This document shows, piece after piece, positions 61,047 through 64,000 of a DNA stretch of 64,000 bases. Made by a program: the position numbers and the translations under genes. Numbering within the stretch: position 1 is the first letter of the stretch; every line of letters begins with the position of its first letter. Below the pieces are notes generated by a model that saw nothing but the letters and a program-made list of their open reading frames with translations, had not been told where the DNA came from and did no database searches. Source of the stretch: Luteolibacter sp. Y139 (lineage in GTDB: Bacteria; Verrucomicrobiota; Verrucomicrobiia; Verrucomicrobiales; Akkermansiaceae); contig NZ_JBBUKT010000009.1 in NCBI RefSeq assembly GCF_038066715.1, positions 62,001 through 126,000 on the forward strand. The letters are read 5' to 3'.

Positions 61047-62057
61047 ATGGCCGAAACCTTCCACGCATGGGCTGCCGCCGACCGCGGAGCAAAACTCCAG
61101 CCGTTCGATTATTCGCCGGGCCCACTGGGTCCAGAGCAGGTGCAAATCCGCGTCGAGAGCTGCGGGCTGTGCCATTCGGACCTCTCGATGCTCGATAACG
61201 ACTGGGGAAACTCCGTCTATCCGCTCGTCCTCGGCCATGAAGCGATCGGGATCGTTGAGGCGGCGGGAGATTTCGCGAAGGGCGTGAAGGTCGGCGACCG
61301 CGTCGGCCTAGGCTGGTTCGCGGGGTCATGCATGCATTGCCGCCCCTGTCTCTCCGGTCGTCATAACCTCTGCGCCACGGCCGAGCAGACGATCGTAGGC
61401 CGCCACGGCGGCTTCGCGGATCGCGTGCGCTGCCACTGGAGCTGGGCTCTGAAGTTGCCGGAGGGCATCGACCCGAAAAAGGCCGGGCCGCTGTTCTGCG
61501 GCGGCATCACCGCCTTCGGGCCGATCGCCGACTTCGGCGTGAAGCCGACCCATCGCGTCGGCGTGATTGGCATTGGGGGGCTGGGTCACCTCGCGCTGCA
61601 ATTTCTTTCAAAGTGGGGCTGCCACGTGACGGCTTTCACTTCGAGTGACTCGAAGTCGGCGGAAGCCAAGGCGCTCGGCGCGAATGCAGTCCTGAACTCC
61701 CGCGATAGTGCAGCCATGAAATCAGCGGCGGGCAGCTTCGACTTCATCCTCTCCACGGTGAACGTGCCGCTCGATTGGAGTGCCTACATCAACCTGCTCG
61801 CTCCGGACGGCCGGCTGCATTTCGTCGGTGCCGTGCTGGAGCCCATCGAGGTGCAGGCCTTCTCGCTGATCGGCCAGCGCAAGCGCATCTCCGGCTCACC
61901 GCTCGGGGCACCCGCCACGGTCCTTGATATGCTCGATTTCTGCGCCCGCCACGGCATCGCCCCGCAAACGGAAACCTTCGCGATGGCGGATGTAAACGAT
62001 GCGCTGGAACACCTCAAGGCGGGCAAGGCACGCTATCGCATCGTGCTGGAGAACTGA
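61047..62057 (+). CDS. Zinc-dependent alcohol dehydrogenase (cinnamyl-alcohol/YahK type)
   Basis: Start at ATG 61047, preceded by GGGAG; 336 residues. The catalytic zinc site is ESCGLCHSDLSM with a following GHEAIG histidine-glutamate. The structural zinc site is GSCMHCRPCLSGRHNLC (C-x2-C-x2-C-x7-C). The coenzyme fold has GVIGIGGLGHLALQF. This arrangement is typical of NADP-dependent medium-chain alcohol dehydrogenases acting on aldehydes. Substrate unknown. A hairpin at its 3' end separates it from the converging ABC-transporter genes. Confidence 0.9.
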   Translation: MAETFHAWAAADRGAKLQPFDYSPGPLGPEQVQIRVESCGLCHSDLSMLDNDWGNSVYPLVLGHEAIGIVEAAGDFAKGVKVGDRVGLGWFAGSCMHCRPCLSGRHNLCATAEQTIVGRHGGFADRVRCHWSWALKLPEGIDPKKAGPLFCGGITAFGPIADFGVKPTHRVGVIGIGGLGHLALQFLSKWGCHVTAFTSSDSKSAEAKALGANAVLNSRDSAAMKSAAGSFDFILSTVNVPLDWSAYINLLAPDGRLHFVGAVLEPIEVQAFSLIGQRKRISGSPLGAPATVLDMLDFCARHGIAPQTETFAMADVNDALEHLKAGKARYRIVLEN

Positions 62058-62066
62058 ACGATCCCT

Positions 62067-62110
62067 ACACGAAAAAGCCGCCATCTCACGCGGGATGCCG
62101 GCTTTCGTGT
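62067..62110. terminator. Probable bidirectional terminator
   Basis: Inverted repeat ACACGAAAaaGCCG (62067-62080) / CGGCTTTCGTGT (62099-62110) with an internal bulge and a roughly 18-base loop, between the convergent dehydrogenase and ABC-transporter genes. Confidence 0.5.
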
Positions 62111-62122
62111 GAATAGGATTTG

Positions 62123-63121
62123 TTAGAAATCGAACTGGTCGATGTTCTCCTTCGTGAACGCGAATGGCGTGCCGAGCAGGATGTTGTCGCCTTCGATCTT
62201 CATCGCACCGAGCTTACCGGCCTTGAATTCGGTGGCCCCTGACTTGAGCTCGCCCTTCGCCAGCGCGGCCGCGGCTTGGATGGTGAGGTAACCGAGGTCT
62301 TCGACCTTCCAGAGGATCACCGCCTGGGTGACGCCTTCCTTCACATAGGCCTTGTTTTCGCTTGGCAGGCCGAGGCCGACGACTTTCACCGCGCCGGTCT
62401 TGCCGGCTTGCTTCACGGCTTCGGCCGCGCCGGGAACGCCCGGCGAGCAGACGGAGATGACCGCCTTGAGATTCGGATGCGCGCTGAGGAGGTTGGTGGT
62501 TTCCTGCTGGGCCTTGTCCTTGAGGTCGTCGCACGGCTTGATGTCGACGAGCTTCATGTTCGGATACTTCTCCGCCTGGCGTGCCTTGATCGCTGCGATC
62601 CAAGCGTTCTGGTTCGCAGCGGTGAGATTGGCGGTGATGATGGCGAACTCACCCTCGCTGCCTACCAGCGTGGCGGCGTTGTCGAGCAACGCATCGCCGA
62701 TGCCCTTTTCGGTGGCTTGGTTGACGAAGAACGAACGGGCGTCGGTCTGCGCGTCCGCATCATAGGTGACGACCTTGATGCCCTTCTCTTGGGCCTTGCG
62801 CAGTGCGGTGGAAAGGCCGTCCTTGTTCTCACAAGCGGCGGCGATCACATCCACGCCGAGCGAGATCCAGTTCTCGACGATCTCGTTTTGCTTCGCCGGA
62901 TCGGAGTTGGTCGGGCCGTCGAAGAGCATCTCGATGCCGAGGTCCTTGGCCGCGGCACGGGCACCCTTCTCACAGGTGACGAAGTACTGGTTGCCCTTGC
63001 TCTTCGGCAGGAAGCCGATGGTGAGATTGCCACCTTTGCCACCAGCGGATTCACCGGATGGCTTGCAAGCGGTAAGGAAGGGGACGGCGCAGAGCGCGAG
63101 CGAGCAGAGGATGCGTTTCAT
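62123..63121 (-). CDS. Sugar ABC transporter substrate-binding lipoprotein (RhaS/LsrB-like)
   Basis: 332 residues. Signal with lipobox FLTAC, so lipid-anchored. Periplasmic binding protein type I fold of the ribose/autoinducer-2/rhamnose branch: LTIGFLPKSKGNQYF, YDADAQTDARSFFVNQATEKG, GLGLPSENKAYVKEGV and ILWKVEDLGYL. The last blocks resemble RhaS and LsrB proteins, which bind rhamnose or autoinducer-2; which ligand is undecided. Its ATG overlaps the permease stop by four bases. The importer's ATPase would lie past the window end. Confidence 0.87.
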   Translation of the reverse strand: MKRILCSLALCAVPFLTACKPSGESAGGKGGNLTIGFLPKSKGNQYFVTCEKGARAAAKDLGIEMLFDGPTNSDPAKQNEIVENWISLGVDVIAAACENKDGLSTALRKAQEKGIKVVTYDADAQTDARSFFVNQATEKGIGDALLDNAATLVGSEGEFAIITANLTAANQNAWIAAIKARQAEKYPNMKLVDIKPCDDLKDKAQQETTNLLSAHPNLKAVISVCSPGVPGAAEAVKQAGKTGAVKVVGLGLPSENKAYVKEGVTQAVILWKVEDLGYLTIQAAAALAKGELKSGATEFKAGKLGAMKIEGDNILLGTPFAFTKENIDQFDF

Positions 63122-64000
63122 GGGTTAGACTGCTTTGAAATCTGCCGGCGAGATCGCCGGGTGGCGAGGTTTTTGGAGATGGGACCGACGGCCAGGGCTA
63201 GCAGGAGCAGCACGCCGGTGAGCACGCCGGAGAGCTCGCGTGAAATGCTGGCAATCGGCTGGTCGAAGAGCTTGTAGGCGGTGATGCGGCTGAGGCCGTT
63301 GTTGAGAATGGCGATGGCGAGGTAGCCGAGGAAGGTTCCGCCAACGGTGCCGGAGCCGCCGAAGATGCTGGTGCCGCCGAGCACCACCGCGGTGATCGCG
63401 AGCAGCTCGTAGTTGATGCCCGCGTTTGCGCGGGCTTCGCCGAGACGGGCGACAAGAATCACCGCGGCAAGCCCGGCCACTGCGCCCGCGAGGATGTAGG
63501 CAAGGCTCAAGTTCCGCTCGACCGGGATGCCCGCGTAGCGCGAGCCCTCCGGCGAGTAGCCGATGGCGCGAAACGAACGGCCGATGGTGGTGCGATGAAC
63601 GAGCAGCCAGATGCCGATCGCCACCGGGATGAAGATCCACATCTGCGCTGGGATGCCGGCGACGTCGGAATTGCCGAGATTGAGGAAGGATTTCGAGAAG
63701 CCGGAGTAGGACTTGGATCCTTTTGTCAGGGCCTCGGCCAAGCCGCGGAACAAGGAGAAGGTGCCGAGCGTGACGATCAGCGGCGGCAGCTTGAAGCGTG
63801 CGATGAGCAGCGCATTGATGCCGCCACCCACCATGCCGATGACGACGGAGAGGACGCCCGCGACCAACGGTGACAGCGACGCGTCATTCACCAGGATCCC
63901 GAAGCAGACCGCGCAGAGACCCATCATCGAGCCGACGGAAAGGTCGATGCCACCGGTGAGGATGACCGGCGTCATCGCGAGCGCGAGCAGGCCGACCTCG
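63118..64000 (-). CDS. Sugar ABC transporter permease, 5' truncated by window edge
   Basis: The gene continues beyond the right edge; the open frame runs to the last base. The visible about 294 residues have eight or so membrane segments and the RbsC-type signature VILTGGIDLSVGSMMG, then PLIVTLGTFSLFRGL and LLAITAVVLGGTSIFGG, typical of ribose/rhamnose/AI-2 permeases. It forms the channel for the lipoprotein encoded at 62123 and is translationally coupled to it. The partner ATPase is expected further upstream on the minus strand. Confidence 0.9.
   Translation of the reverse strand, partial: EVGLLALAMTPVILTGGIDLSVGSMMGLCAVCFGILVNDASLSPLVAGVLSVVIGMVGGGINALLIARFKLPPLIVTLGTFSLFRGLAEALTKGSKSYSGFSKSFLNLGNSDVAGIPAQMWIFIPVAIGIWLLVHRTTIGRSFRAIGYSPEGSRYAGIPVERNLSLAYILAGAVAGLAAVILVARLGEARANAGINYELLAITAVVLGGTSIFGGSGTVGGTFLGYLAIAILNNGLSRITAYKLFDQPIASISRELSGVLTGVLLLLALAVGPISKNLATRRSRRQISKQSNP

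Overview
The window is high-GC, densely coded DNA from a Gram-negative bacterium. It most resembles Verrucomicrobiota of the Luteolibacter/Haloferula type. That placement is inference, from very large secreted repeat proteins, an autotransporter-associated beta-strand repeat, secreted beta-helix proteins carrying an N-terminal PPxGPPxPSMKTL motif, a DUF6940 protein, and many start codons preceded by a CU-rich tract instead of a Shine-Dalgarno site. I see no rRNA, tRNA, prophage, insertion sequence or CRISPR array.

Layout. 1-2.2 kb: 3' part of a CPA2 (Kef-type) antiporter, then a metallophosphoesterase. 2.2-5.4 kb (minus): a run encoding a glutaminase-STAS-CNBD fusion, a CNBD protein, a DUF3307 membrane protein and another CNBD protein. 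5.5-14.7 kb (minus): a 2689-residue secreted protein built from two copies of one multidomain module, preceded by a membrane-anchored protein. 15-20.7 kb (minus): a FecR-TPR-beta-barrel protein and a CHASE2 adenylate/guanylate cyclase. 20.9-25.3 kb (plus): mutY, a trypsin-like lipoprotein, a small lipoprotein and a TonB-dependent receptor. 25.4-33.5 kb (minus): alpha-2-macroglobulin and PBP1C. 33.7-39.5 kb (minus): a beta-helix protein, a DUF6940 protein, a beta-CASP metallo-beta-lactamase and a PAS/SpoIIE-type phosphatase. 39.5-48.1 kb (plus): six secreted proteins. The last four share an N-terminal module and alternate predicted seven-bladed propellers with beta-helices. 48.1-51.2 kb (minus): a lipoprotein, an NPYAAP membrane protein and an MlaD/MlaF pair. 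51.6-54.9 kb (plus): a LamG/PA14-like secreted protein. 55-64 kb: housekeeping and metabolic genes (gltX, a methyltransferase, a NahK-like kinase, an SMR transporter, a macro-domain protein, an rRNA/tRNA uracil methyltransferase, a zinc alcohol dehydrogenase) and the start of a sugar ABC importer.

Two themes link the genes. One is cyclic-nucleotide signalling: a CHASE2 cyclase sits next to an envelope FecR protein, and three CNBD-containing proteins lie 10 kb away. Only the CNBD fused to glutaminase keeps the canonical phosphate-binding arginine. The other is a large secreted/surface repertoire with two recurring modules. One is N-terminal (four-gene cluster, 42-48 kb). The other is C-terminal (four otherwise unrelated proteins).
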